Positions 7,120 to 14,353 of a stretch of DNA of 19,822 nt are shown in pieces; position 1 is the first letter of the stretch, and each line of letters starts with the position of its first letter. This DNA comes from JBEIFW01 sp040382215. Lineage in GTDB: Bacteria; Actinomycetota; Acidimicrobiia; Acidimicrobiales; Ilumatobacteraceae. A program made the translations under genes and the position numbers. Below the pieces are notes generated by a model. The model was not told the DNA's origin. It ran no database searches and saw nothing but the letters and a program-made list of their open reading frames with translations. The DNA lies in contig JBEIFW010000050.1 in the NCBI GenBank assembly GCA_040382215.1, positions 1-19,822 on the forward strand, in the 5' to 3' direction.

Positions 7120-7899
7120 ATGCGCACCGCACGGGTCATCCCCTGTCTGGACGTCGATCGGGGCCGGGTGGTGAAGGGGATCAACTTCGTCGGGTTGCGC
7201 GACGCCGGCGATCCGGTAGAGCTCGCCGCCCGGTACGACGCCGAAGGCGCCGACGAGTTGGTGTTCCTCGACATCACCGCGTCGTCGGACCGGCGCGACA
7301 CGATGGTCGAGGTCGCCCGCCGGACTGCCGAGCAGGTGTTCATCCCGTTCACGGTCGGTGGTGGCATCCGTCAGGTGGACGACGCCCGGCGGCTGCTTCG
7401 CGCCGGTGCCGACAAGGTGAGCGTCAACACCTCCGCCGTCGATCGGCCGGGCCTGATCGCCGAACTTGCGGCGGAGTTCGGGTCGCAGTGCGTGGTGTGC
7501 GCGATCGACGCCCGAGCCTGGGGTGACCGGACCGGATGGCAGGTGGTCGTCCACGGCGGGCGCACCCCCACGGGGCTCGACGCAGTGGCCTGGGCCGCGC
7601 AAGCGGTCGCCGCCGGCGCCGGGGAGCTGCTGGTGACATCGATGGACCGCGACGGCACCCGGGACGGCTTCGACCTGCCGCTCACCCGGGCCATCACGAG
7701 CGCCGTCGGCGTGCCGGTGATTGCGAGCGGCGGGGTCGGCACGCTTGGGCACCTCGTCGAGGGCGTCCTCGACGGGGATGCCGACGGGGTGCTGGCGGCC
7801 TCGATCTTCCACTTCGGCGAGTACCGGATTGCCGACGCCAAGGCGGCGCTCGCGGCGGCCGGGATCGCCGTGCGGCCGGCCGGTCAGCCGCCGGCCTGA
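7120..7899 (+). CDS. hisF: Imidazole glycerol phosphate synthase, cyclase subunit
   Basis: A 259-residue (beta-alpha)8 barrel that combines PRFAR with ammonia delivered by HisH, yielding imidazole glycerol phosphate and AICAR. The catalytic aspartates are D11 (IPCLDVDRGRVVKG) and D130 (CAIDAR), at the canonical positions. FTVGGGIR (77–84), ADKVSVNTSAV (97–107), SMDRDGTRDG (174–183) and IASGGVGTL (201–209) match the family. The start ATG has a -10-like TAGCGT 8 nt upstream and no ribosome site, so a leaderless transcript is likely. Its last 16 bp overlap the end of the reverse-strand hydrolase gene. In many Actinobacteria hisI follows directly; here it lies 2.4 kb further on. Confidence 0.98.
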   Translation: MRTARVIPCLDVDRGRVVKGINFVGLRDAGDPVELAARYDAEGADELVFLDITASSDRRDTMVEVARRTAEQVFIPFTVGGGIRQVDDARRLLRAGADKVSVNTSAVDRPGLIAELAAEFGSQCVVCAIDARAWGDRTGWQVVVHGGRTPTGLDAVAWAAQAVAAGAGELLVTSMDRDGTRDGFDLPLTRAITSAVGVPVIASGGVGTLGHLVEGVLDGDADGVLAASIFHFGEYRIADAKAALAAAGIAVRPAGQPPA

Positions 7900-8546
7900 A
7901 CGGCGAAGGCGCCAGCCGCCTGCGCGACCGCCCGCAGCCCGCCGCCGAGGAAGTGGTCGGTCATCGGGACGGAGACCACGGAAGCCCCCGGCCAGTCCAC
8001 CGCTGCCGCCGTGACCGCTGACGCCGGGCTGAACTGGTCATGTTCCGGTGAGACGAGCAGCACCGGTCGGCCGTCGGCGAGGGCCCGGGCCGGGACCGAG
8101 TCGGTGAGCGCGAGCGGCAGCGCGACCGCGATCCAGCCGGTGATCCGGGGATCGACGACCGACAGCGCCACCGCTGAACCGAACGAGTAGCCGGCGACGA
8201 TTACTGGCCCCGCCATGCCGGCGCCCCCGCTGGCGTCGAGCTTGGCATCGAGTGTGGCGTCGAGCGCTGCGTCGAGCGCGGCCAGGATGTCGGCGTGTTC
8301 GGCGACGCCACCGCCGTGGGCTCCCGTGCTGCGCCCCGTGCCCCGGAAGTCGAACCGTACGGTGACGAGCCCGACGTCCACGAAGGCATCGCACAGGGCG
8401 GTGACCACCGGATTGGTGCGGTCGCCGCCGTAGCGAGGGTGGGGATGGCAGACGACCGCCGTACCCCGAACCCGGTCGGGCACGAGCAGGTCGGCGTCCA
8501 GACGTTCCCCGTCGGCCGTGGTCACCTCGAGCGGTCGAGCACGCAT
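7884..8546 (-). CDS. Alpha/beta hydrolase family protein
   Basis: A 220-residue serine hydrolase of the compact dienelactone-hydrolase/BAAT-like kind. CHPHPRYGGDRTN (33–45) forms the oxyanion region, FDFRGTGRSTG (65–75) is typical of this subgroup, the nucleophile is S121 in GYSFGSA, the acid is D170 in PEHDQF and the base is H198 in DHFLGG. Substrate unknown. The start ATG at 8546 is chosen because TACGGT (reverse strand, 8554–8559) lies 7 nt upstream and because the family begins here; the frame continues upstream but into shadow of the GroES-like gene. Residues 91–105 contain a short LDA-x repeat from a 12-bp DNA repeat. Its 3' end overlaps hisF by 16 bp. Confidence 0.9.
   Translation of the reverse strand: MRARPLEVTTADGERLDADLLVPDRVRGTAVVCHPHPRYGGDRTNPVVTALCDAFVDVGLVTVRFDFRGTGRSTGAHGGGVAEHADILAALDAALDATLDAKLDASGGAGMAGPVIVAGYSFGSAVALSVVDPRITGWIAVALPLALTDSVPARALADGRPVLLVSPEHDQFSPASAVTAAAVDWPGASVVSVPMTDHFLGGGLRAVAQAAGAFAVQAGG
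8233..8280. repeat. Four tandem 12-bp repeats inside the hydrolase gene
   Basis: Four adjacent 12-bp units (8233–8244, 8245–8256, 8257–8268, 8269–8280) share the core GCGTCGAG with changes mainly in the last four bases; unit 2 has GCATCGAG. On the reverse strand they encode LDA-A/T/K/S units in the hydrolase. Because the unit is a multiple of three, copy-number change would keep the frame. Confidence 0.85.
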
Positions 8547-8597
8547 TGCGGCGACCGTAGTTGAGTGCCGCGACGACCAGGGCGGTACCGTCTCGCC
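8547..8597. promoter_or_regulatory. Divergent leaderless promoters (hydrolase / GroES-like)
   Basis: The 51-bp gap between two divergent starts holds TACGGT on the reverse strand (8554–8559, 7 nt before the hydrolase ATG) and TACCGT on the forward strand (8586–8591, 6 nt before the GroES-like GTG). The two boxes are only 26 bp apart, so each promoter's upstream region overlaps the other and simultaneous polymerase binding seems unlikely. Confidence 0.6.
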
Positions 8598-8921
8598 GTG
8601 GCCCAGGACGGCAAGCTCGCCATCAAGATGCTGAACGATCGCCTGCTCGTCCGCCTCCCCCGGGAAGAGGGCGAGCGGCGCTCGTCGGGCGGCATCCTGA
8701 TCCCGGCCACGGCGCAGGTCGCGAAGCGGCTCGTGTGGGGCGAGATCATCGGGATCGGGCAGAACGTGCGCACCGTCGAGATCGGCGATCGGGTCCTGTT
8801 CAGCCCCGAGGACCGCTACGAGGTCGAGGTGGCCGGCACGGACTACCTCATCCTGCGCGAGCGCGACATCCACGCGGTTGCGGCGTCCCGAGTCGAGGGC
8901 AGCACCGGGCTCTACCTCTGA
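8598..8921 (+). CDS. GroES-like (chaperonin-10 family) protein, orphan
   Basis: A 107-residue protein with the Cpn10 barrel pattern: IKMLNDRLLVRLP (9–21), a loop with SSGGILIPATAQ (29–40) in the place of the GroES mobile loop, WGEIIGIGQNV (47–57), IGDRVLFSP (62–70), and YLILRERDIHAV (83–94), corresponding to the GroES C-terminal strands. It is about ten residues longer than GroES and has no groEL beside it. I recall similar divergent GroES-annotated proteins, ending in GLYL, across Actinobacteria, separate from the true groES. Whether it binds GroEL is not clear. The GTG at 8598 follows TACCGT by 6 nt, implying a leaderless transcript; an upstream in-frame ATG at 8565 would place the start inside the promoter and add non-family residues. 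Confidence 0.87.
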   Translation: MAQDGKLAIKMLNDRLLVRLPREEGERRSSGGILIPATAQVAKRLVWGEIIGIGQNVRTVEIGDRVLFSPEDRYEVEVAGTDYLILRERDIHAVAASRVEGSTGLYL

Positions 8922-8943
8922 GCTGCAGACCCCCGTAGAGGTA
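8913..8943. repeat. 7-bp inverted repeat spanning the GroES-like stop codon
   Basis: TACCTCT (8913–8919) and AGAGGTA (8937–8943) are exact inverted complements with a 17-nt loop; the left arm includes the first base of the stop codon. It may form a weak terminator or an operator for the EAL–HDOD gene. There is no T-run. Confidence 0.35.
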
Positions 8944-8986
8944 CCGCTGTGGGATTCTGAACGTCGATCAGACTCAAGCCAGGCTG

Positions 8987-10261
8987 TTGGCGTCCGATCG
9001 GTTCGGGGTGACCGGTCAGGCGATCTTCCTCGGGCGCCAGCCGATCCTCGACCGTAACGAACGCCTTGTGGCGTACGAGCTGTTGTTCCGTCATGGCCGC
9101 AGCGGGCCGGCCAAGATTGCCGACGACGGTGCGGCGACCGCGACGGTGATCGCGAACGCGTTCCTCTCGCTCGGCCTCGACAACGTGCTCGGCCCCCACC
9201 TCGGCTTCCTGAACATCGACAGCGGAACCCTGTTCTCGCGCACCATGGAGATGCTGCCGCCCGAGCGGATCGTGATCGAGCTCCTCGAGACCGTCGAGAT
9301 CGACGACCGGGTCGTCCAACGCTGCAGCGAGTTGCGCAAGGCCGGGTTCACGATCGCGCTCGACGATGTCGCTGCCCTCGATTCGGCCCACGAGGCGCTC
9401 TTGCCGTCGATCGACATCGTCAAGCTCGATGTCCTCGAGGTCGGCGACGGCCTCGGCGACCTCGTGGAACGGCTCCGGCCCTATCCCGTGCGGCTCCTGG
9501 CCGAAAAAGTCGAGGACCGCGAGCAGGTCGAACGCTGCCGGGACCTGGGCATGAATCTGTTCCAGGGATACTTCTTTGCACGCCCGACCGTGCTGGAGGG
9601 GCGTGTCGCCGAACCCTCCCGGCTCAACCTGGTGCGCCTGGTAGGCAAGCTGACCCGCGACGTCGACGTCGACGAGATCGAGGCGGTGTTCAAGCACGAC
9701 CCGGCCCTCACGCACTCGCTGCTGCGACTGGTGAACTCCGTTGCGCTCGGCCTGCGGAACCGGATCAGCTCGGTGCGCCAGGCGATCATGGTGCTCGGGC
9801 GCCGCCAGCTCCAGCGCTGGGTGCAGCTGCTGTTGTTCGTCGGCGCCGACAACTCGCGGGTGAACGATTCACCGCTGCTGGCCATGGCTGCGACCCGGGG
9901 GCGGCTCCTCGAGCTCCTCGTCGAGGAGCGGTGCACGTACGTGAAGGGGCTCGACAAAGCGATCGCCGATCAGGCCTTCCTCGTCGGGATGCTGTCGTTG
10001 CTCGATGTCGTGCTCGGGCGGCCGCTGACCGAGCTGCTCGAGGAACTGAACCTCGCACCGGCCATCTATGCAGCACTCCTGCGGCGGGCCGGTGTGCTCG
10101 GAGGGCTCCTCGCCCTCATCGAGGAGGTCGAGCGCAACGACCATACGTCGGTCGTGGCACGCCTCGGCGTCGAGCAGTGGCTGACCCCGGAACGCCTGCT
10201 GCAGATGCAGGTGGAGGCGGCCCGTTGGGCGGCGCAGCTCGGCGAGGACCTCGCCGCCTGA
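8987..10261 (+). CDS. EAL–HDOD signalling protein (YuxH-like, degenerate EAL)
   Basis: A 424-residue cytosolic protein with an N-terminal EAL-type domain (about 11–205) and a C-terminal HDOD domain (about 209–400). The EAL motif is replaced by YELLFR (30–35), but other positions are recognisable: LNID (75–78), IELLE (97–101), LDDV (125–128), VKLDV (145–149), AEKVED (172–177) and FQGYFFARP (192–200). In this family (COG3434, YuxH/CdgJ-like) such domains are usually thought to lack phosphodiesterase activity and act by binding partners. HDOD marks include HDPALTHSLLRLVNS (237–251) and SSVRQAIMVLG (261–271). The start is uncertain: TTG 8987 is the first start codon in the open frame and has only a weak AGG upstream; GTG 9008 is the alternative. 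It lies between the GroES-like gene and hisI, both apparently on separate promoters. Confidence 0.93.
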   Translation: MASDRFGVTGQAIFLGRQPILDRNERLVAYELLFRHGRSGPAKIADDGAATATVIANAFLSLGLDNVLGPHLGFLNIDSGTLFSRTMEMLPPERIVIELLETVEIDDRVVQRCSELRKAGFTIALDDVAALDSAHEALLPSIDIVKLDVLEVGDGLGDLVERLRPYPVRLLAEKVEDREQVERCRDLGMNLFQGYFFARPTVLEGRVAEPSRLNLVRLVGKLTRDVDVDEIEAVFKHDPALTHSLLRLVNSVALGLRNRISSVRQAIMVLGRRQLQRWVQLLLFVGADNSRVNDSPLLAMAATRGRLLELLVEERCTYVKGLDKAIADQAFLVGMLSLLDVVLGRPLTELLEELNLAPAIYAALLRRAGVLGGLLALIEEVERNDHTSVVARLGVEQWLTPERLLQMQVEAARWAAQLGEDLAA

Positions 10262-10296
10262 GCCCATCTCGACGGTCCCGGTCGGGCCACCGCGCC

Positions 10297-10308
10297 TACC
10301 CTGGGCCC
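10297..10308 (+). promoter_or_regulatory. Putative -10 box for leaderless hisI-trpE-ygfZ transcript
   Basis: TACCCT at 10297–10302 is followed by 6 nt (GGGCCC) and the hisI ATG at 10309. No Shine–Dalgarno is visible. The next two genes are joined by 4-nt overlaps, so this box may drive all three. Confidence 0.58.
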
Positions 10309-10665
10309 ATGCCGACTCCGATCCCGGCCACCGAGGAGCAACTCGCCGCCGTCCGGTACGACGCCCAGGGCCTCGTGCCTGCCGTCGTCCAGGACGACGC
10401 CGACGGCACCGTGCTGATGGTGGCGTGGATGAACGCCGAGACGTTGCGCCTCACCCTCGCCGAAGGGCGCACGGTGTTCTGGTCGCGCAGCCGCCAGGAG
10501 GTCTGGCGCAAGGGGGACACGTCGGGCGAACGCCAGTGGGTGCAGTCGGCCCACTACGACTGCGACGGGGACACGCTGCTGTTCCGGGTGCGCCAGGACG
10601 GTGCCGGGGCGTGTCACACCGGGGCCCGCAGTTGCTTCTACCGGCCGTTCGGGAGGCCAGCGTGA
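10309..10665 (+). CDS. hisI: Phosphoribosyl-AMP cyclohydrolase
   Basis: A 118-residue monofunctional HisI that opens the purine ring of PR-AMP, the third step of histidine synthesis. It lacks the fused HisE pyrophosphohydrolase domain of enterobacteria. Metal ligands are visible: CDGD (85–88, Zn cysteine plus Mg aspartates), then CHTGARSCFY (102–111) with C102 and C109. VAWMNAETL (38–46), FWSRSRQEVWRKGDTSG (57–73) and the following stretch are standard. The ATG at 10309 sits 6 nt after a -10-like box, and its stop overlaps the trpE GTG (GTGA). The join of hisI to trpE is a known actinobacterial arrangement and physically links the two pathways. Confidence 0.98.
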   Translation: MPTPIPATEEQLAAVRYDAQGLVPAVVQDDADGTVLMVAWMNAETLRLTLAEGRTVFWSRSRQEVWRKGDTSGERQWVQSAHYDCDGDTLLFRVRQDGAGACHTGARSCFYRPFGRPA

Positions 10666-12173
10666 AGATCCGACCCACCCGCGAGGAGTTCCGGTCCCTT
10701 GCCGAGCGACACACCGTCGTGCCGGTGTGGACCGAGGTGATCGCCGATCTGGAGACCCCGGTCTCGGCGTACGCAAAGCTCGTCGGGGACGGTGCAGGGT
10801 TCCTGTTCGAGTCGGTCGAGCACGGTGAGCGCTGGAGCCGGTTCAGCTTCGTCGGCCGGGCACCGAGCGCGACGCTCGTGCTGCGCAACGGGCGGGTGGA
10901 CGTCGACGGCACGGTCCCCGCGTCGGTCCCGCTCGACCGGGGGATACTGGCGGCGCTCGAGGCCCTGCTCGAGGTGTACCGGGCGCCGGTCCTCCCGGAC
11001 CTCCCCCCGCTCCAGGGCGGCGTGGTCGGCTACCTCGGCTACGACGTCGTGCGAGAAGTCGAACGCCTCCTCGACGTGCCTCGGGACGATCGCGCTCTGC
11101 CCGACGCCGTGATGAGCGTGATCGGGTCGCTCGTCGCGTTCGACCACTGGCGCCAACGGGCGTACGCAATCGACAGCGTGGCGGTACTCGGCCTCGATGC
11201 CGACGGCCTCGACGTCGCCTACGACGCGGCCGCCCGCCGGGTGATCGAGTTGGCGAACGATCTGGGGCGCCCATTGTCGTACTCGCCCGTGGAGCCACCG
11301 GATCCGTCCGATCCGCTGCCCGAGGTCACCTCGCCGATGGCCGGTCGCTACCAGGAGGCGGTGGCCGTTGCGAAAGAGCACATCCTGGCCGGCGACATCT
11401 TCCAGGTGGTGCTGTCCCAGCGGTTCGATCTCACGCTCGACGCCGACCCCTACGACGTGTACCGGGTGCTGCGCCAGGTGAACCCGAGCCCGTACATGTA
11501 CTTCCTGCGCCATCCGGAGATCACGATCGTCGGCTCCTCGCCCGAGCCGATGGTGCAGCTGCTCAACGGCAAGGTGATCTCCCGCCCGATCGCAGGCACG
11601 CGGCGACGGGGGCGCACCGACGCCGACGACCGCCGCATGGCGGCCGAGCTGCTCGAGCACCCGAAGGAACGGGCCGAGCACGTGATGCTCGTCGACCTCG
11701 CCCGCAACGACGTCGGCCGGGTCGCCAGCTTCGGGACGGTGCACGTCGACGAGCTGATGACCCTCGAGCGCTACAGCCACGTGATGCACCTCACCTCCCA
11801 GGTGTCGGGCGACCTGGTGCCCGGCAAGGGTCCGATCGACGTGCTGCGGGCGACCCTGCCGGCCGGCACCGTCTCGGGAGCGCCGAAGGTGCGGGCGATG
11901 GAGATCATCGACCGGCTCGAGCCGGTGAAGCGGGGCCCGTACGCCGGGGTGGTCGGCTACGTCGACTTCTCCGGCAACCTCGACACGGCGATCGCGATCC
12001 GCACGATGTTCGTCGGACCGACCGGGGCCGCATTGCAGGCCGGGGCGGGCATCGTGGCCGACTCCGAACCGGCCGAGGAAGATCTTGAGTGCCGGAACAA
12101 GGCGGCCGCGTTGCTCGCCGCAATCCCGGCGGCGCGACGGATGACGGCCAAGCGGCGCGAGGCTGGCGCATGA
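10662..12173 (+). CDS. trpE: Anthranilate synthase component I
   Basis: A 503-residue chorismate-utilising enzyme that forms anthranilate with ammonia from the glutaminase subunit TrpG (not in this window). The N-terminal domain carries FESVE (49–53), in the place of the LLES element linked to tryptophan feedback; NPSPYMYF (274–281) is the other feedback-associated element. Catalytic-domain signatures are RPIAGTRRRG (308–317), VDLARNDVGR (344–353) and PAGTVSGAPKVRAM (400–413). These favour TrpE over PabB. The GTG at 10662 overlaps the hisI stop and has GGGAGG at 10651–10656 with 5-nt spacing, so it is translationally coupled to hisI. No attenuator or leader peptide is possible in that position. 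Its stop overlaps the start of ygfZ (ATGA). Confidence 0.97.
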   Translation: MKIRPTREEFRSLAERHTVVPVWTEVIADLETPVSAYAKLVGDGAGFLFESVEHGERWSRFSFVGRAPSATLVLRNGRVDVDGTVPASVPLDRGILAALEALLEVYRAPVLPDLPPLQGGVVGYLGYDVVREVERLLDVPRDDRALPDAVMSVIGSLVAFDHWRQRAYAIDSVAVLGLDADGLDVAYDAAARRVIELANDLGRPLSYSPVEPPDPSDPLPEVTSPMAGRYQEAVAVAKEHILAGDIFQVVLSQRFDLTLDADPYDVYRVLRQVNPSPYMYFLRHPEITIVGSSPEPMVQLLNGKVISRPIAGTRRRGRTDADDRRMAAELLEHPKERAEHVMLVDLARNDVGRVASFGTVHVDELMTLERYSHVMHLTSQVSGDLVPGKGPIDVLRATLPAGTVSGAPKVRAMEIIDRLEPVKRGPYAGVVGYVDFSGNLDTAIAIRTMFVGPTGAALQAGAGIVADSEPAEEDLECRNKAAALLAAIPAARRMTAKRREAGA

Positions 12174-13033
12174 GCGGCAACGGCGCGTGGGTGTCGGTCG
12201 AGCGTGACGTGGTCGAGGTGCGCGGCCCCGACGCCGTTGCGTTCCTGCAGGGGCAGTGCAGTCAGGACCTGTTGGGGCTCGGGTCCGGCGGGAGCGCCTG
12301 GAGCTTCGTGCTGCAGCCGACCGGGAAGCTCGACCAGCTCGTCCGGGTGACCCGGCAGACCGACGACGTCGTGCTGCTCGACGTCGACGCAGGCGCGGGC
12401 CCCGCCCTGGTCGCCCGGCTGCAGCGGTTCAAGCTGCGGGTACGCGCCGAACTGGTGCGCCACGACCGCTGGTCGGCGTGCCGGCCGCCCGCCACCGACC
12501 GCGAGCCCGCCGGACCGGAGGGTGCGGTGCGGGTCGTGGGTTGGTGGGGGCAGGGCAGCTGGTGGTTGGGTCCGGTGCCCGCCACCGGTGCGGTCCCGCT
12601 CGACGAGCGGGACCGGATCGAGGCCGGATGGCCGGCGGCAGAGGCCGAGCTCACGCCGGAGGTGATCCCTGCGGAGTGCGGTCTGGTGCCCCTGGCCGTG
12701 TCGTTCACCAAGGGGTGCTACACGGGCCAGGAACTCGTCGCCCGGATCGACAGTCGCGGCGGCAACGTGCCGCGCCGGCTGTGCCGGCTCGTCCCGCTCG
12801 ACGGCGGCACGATCGACCCGGGGGACCGCCTGGTGTTCGAAGGCGCCGAGGTCGGCTGGGTGACCTCGGCTGCACCGCCTGACGGGCGACGCGCCGGGGC
12901 CATCGGGCTCGGCTACGTCGGCCGGTCCGTCGAGCTCGGGGCGATCGTGTACGCCGGCACCGTGCCGGTCACCGTCTTGGCCCAACGGCCGGCGCCACCG
13001 GAGGAGGCAGCGGACCGTTCGTCGGCAGGCTGA
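12170..13033 (+). CDS. ygfZ: YgfZ-like folate-binding Fe–S cluster protein
   Basis: A 287-residue member of the YgfZ/GcvT-like family, whose E. coli member helps make or repair certain iron–sulfur enzymes in a folate-dependent way. The signature KGCYTGQE (181–188), with C183, is intact and followed by RIDSRGGNVPRRL. An N-terminal GcvT-like part begins with VRGPDAVAFLQGQCSQD (17–33). The ATG at 12170 overlaps the trpE stop (ATGA). The C-terminal tail after about residue 266 is proline/alanine-rich and overlaps, on the other strand, the tail of the histidine kinase gene by 65 bp. A link to trpE is by position only. The symbol ygfZ follows E. coli usage. Confidence 0.93.
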   Translation: MSGNGAWVSVERDVVEVRGPDAVAFLQGQCSQDLLGLGSGGSAWSFVLQPTGKLDQLVRVTRQTDDVVLLDVDAGAGPALVARLQRFKLRVRAELVRHDRWSACRPPATDREPAGPEGAVRVVGWWGQGSWWLGPVPATGAVPLDERDRIEAGWPAAEAELTPEVIPAECGLVPLAVSFTKGCYTGQELVARIDSRGGNVPRRLCRLVPLDGGTIDPGDRLVFEGAEVGWVTSAAPPDGRRAGAIGLGYVGRSVELGAIVYAGTVPVTVLAQRPAPPEEAADRSSAG

Positions 13034-14351
13034 CGACGAAGCGGGCCCCGCCGGCGGGCGCCACCTGCGCCTCCACCGTGCCGCCCATTGCGCTCACCAG
13101 CTCCCGCACGATCGCGAGGCCGAGACCTGAACCGCTCTCGGTCCGGCGGGGAGCCGAGCGCGAGGTGTAGAGCCGGTCGAACACCCGGGGCAACGCATCG
13201 GGGGGAATGCCGGGCCCGTCGTCGTCGACCACGACTCGCGCCCGGTCGCCGGTGCTGTCCACCGAGACCGTGATCTCGTGGTCGGCGAACCGGCAGGCGT
13301 TGTCGAGCAAGTTGGCGATCACCTGCGCCGTGCGGTCGGGGTCGACGACGACGGGCACCGCCGGACCGGGACCGGGCCCGACGACGCGCAGCTCGGACGG
13401 CTCGAACCCGGCCGCCACGGCGCCCGTCAAGGCCCGAAGGTCCGTCGGCTTCAGGTCGAACGTGAAGCTGCGAGCGTCGAGCTTGGCGAGGTCGAGCAGG
13501 TCGCGGACCAGGCGCTCCAGGCGCTGGGCCTCCTGCAGGATCACCCCTGCGGCCCGCTCGGGGTCTCGCGCCGTACCGTCGGTGATCGCCTCGGCGAACC
13601 CGCGGATCGACGTGAGCGGCGTGCGCAGGTCGTGGGACACCGACAGCAGGAACTGCTGTTCGAGCAGCTTCGAGCGCTCCAAGGTGTCGGCGAGCGCGTT
13701 CACGTTGCGGACCAGGTCGGACAGCTCGTCGCGCCCGGGCGCGGGATCGACGACGCGAGCCGATAGCTCGCCGACCGCGAGGCGCCGGGTGACAGCGTCC
13801 GCATCGCGGATCGGCGCTGCCAACCGGCGGGACAGGACCAGGGCCACCAGCACCCCGACGGCCAGCGCCAGCAAGGAGGCGAGTACGAACCAACCGAGGG
13901 CGACGTCGAGCGCGCTGACGGTGCGGTCGGGGGCGCCGACCACGACCGTGCTGGACGGGAACGTCCGGGCGCCGACCACGAACACCGTACGGCCCTGGGA
14001 GCCGGACACGGTCTGGCTCGCTCGGAGCCGAGCGACCGCCGGTGGGTCCAGACCGACGTTGGGTGGTAGCGGCGGGACGAACGTGCCGTTCGGTCGCAGG
14101 ATGGACAAGCTGACCGATTCGATCCGTAGGAGCCTGCGGATGCTGTTGAGGCGGTTTGCGAGCGCCGCAGGGCGCTGGCCCGAGGCCGTCGCCTCGTCGA
14201 GGTCCTCGAGCAGGATCTCCACCTGGCGCGTCAGCTCGGCCGTCGTCGACCGCTCGGCGCGGACGGTGGCGATGACGAGGGTGCCCACCCCGGCGACCAG
14301 GAGAGCGACGACGACGGTGCCGCACAGGGCGAGGGCGAGTCGGAGACGCAC
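12969..14351 (-). CDS. Membrane sensor histidine kinase (OmpR-partner type)
   Basis: A 460-residue two-component sensor. Two membrane helices (about 5–28 and 152–174) flank an extracytoplasmic region of about 120 residues with no recognised ligand fold. HAMP follows (about 175–228), then HisKA with phospho-accepting H240 in SVSHDLRTPLTSIRGF, and HATPase_c with the N box NLLDNACRF (347–355), G1 DDDGPGIP (376–383), F box VFDRLYTS (390–397) and G2 SGSGLGLAIV (406–415). The GTG at 14351 lies 2 nt after the response-regulator stop and begins directly before the first membrane helix; no ribosome site is obvious, so coupling is likely. The C-terminal tail (about 441–460) is proline-rich and encoded by the strand opposite ygfZ. 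Signal and target genes are unknown. Confidence 0.95.
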   Translation of the reverse strand: MRLRLALALCGTVVVALLVAGVGTLVIATVRAERSTTAELTRQVEILLEDLDEATASGQRPAALANRLNSIRRLLRIESVSLSILRPNGTFVPPLPPNVGLDPPAVARLRASQTVSGSQGRTVFVVGARTFPSSTVVVGAPDRTVSALDVALGWFVLASLLALAVGVLVALVLSRRLAAPIRDADAVTRRLAVGELSARVVDPAPGRDELSDLVRNVNALADTLERSKLLEQQFLLSVSHDLRTPLTSIRGFAEAITDGTARDPERAAGVILQEAQRLERLVRDLLDLAKLDARSFTFDLKPTDLRALTGAVAAGFEPSELRVVGPGPGPAVPVVVDPDRTAQVIANLLDNACRFADHEITVSVDSTGDRARVVVDDDGPGIPPDALPRVFDRLYTSRSAPRRTESGSGLGLAIVRELVSAMGGTVEAQVAPAGGARFVVSLPTNGPLPPPVAPAVGPRR

Positions 14352-14353
14352 GA

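Noticed and set aside
8565..8597. Upstream ATG start for the GroES-like protein
   Set aside because: It would place the start ahead of the TACCGT box and add residues (MPRRPGRYRLA) not expected in the family.
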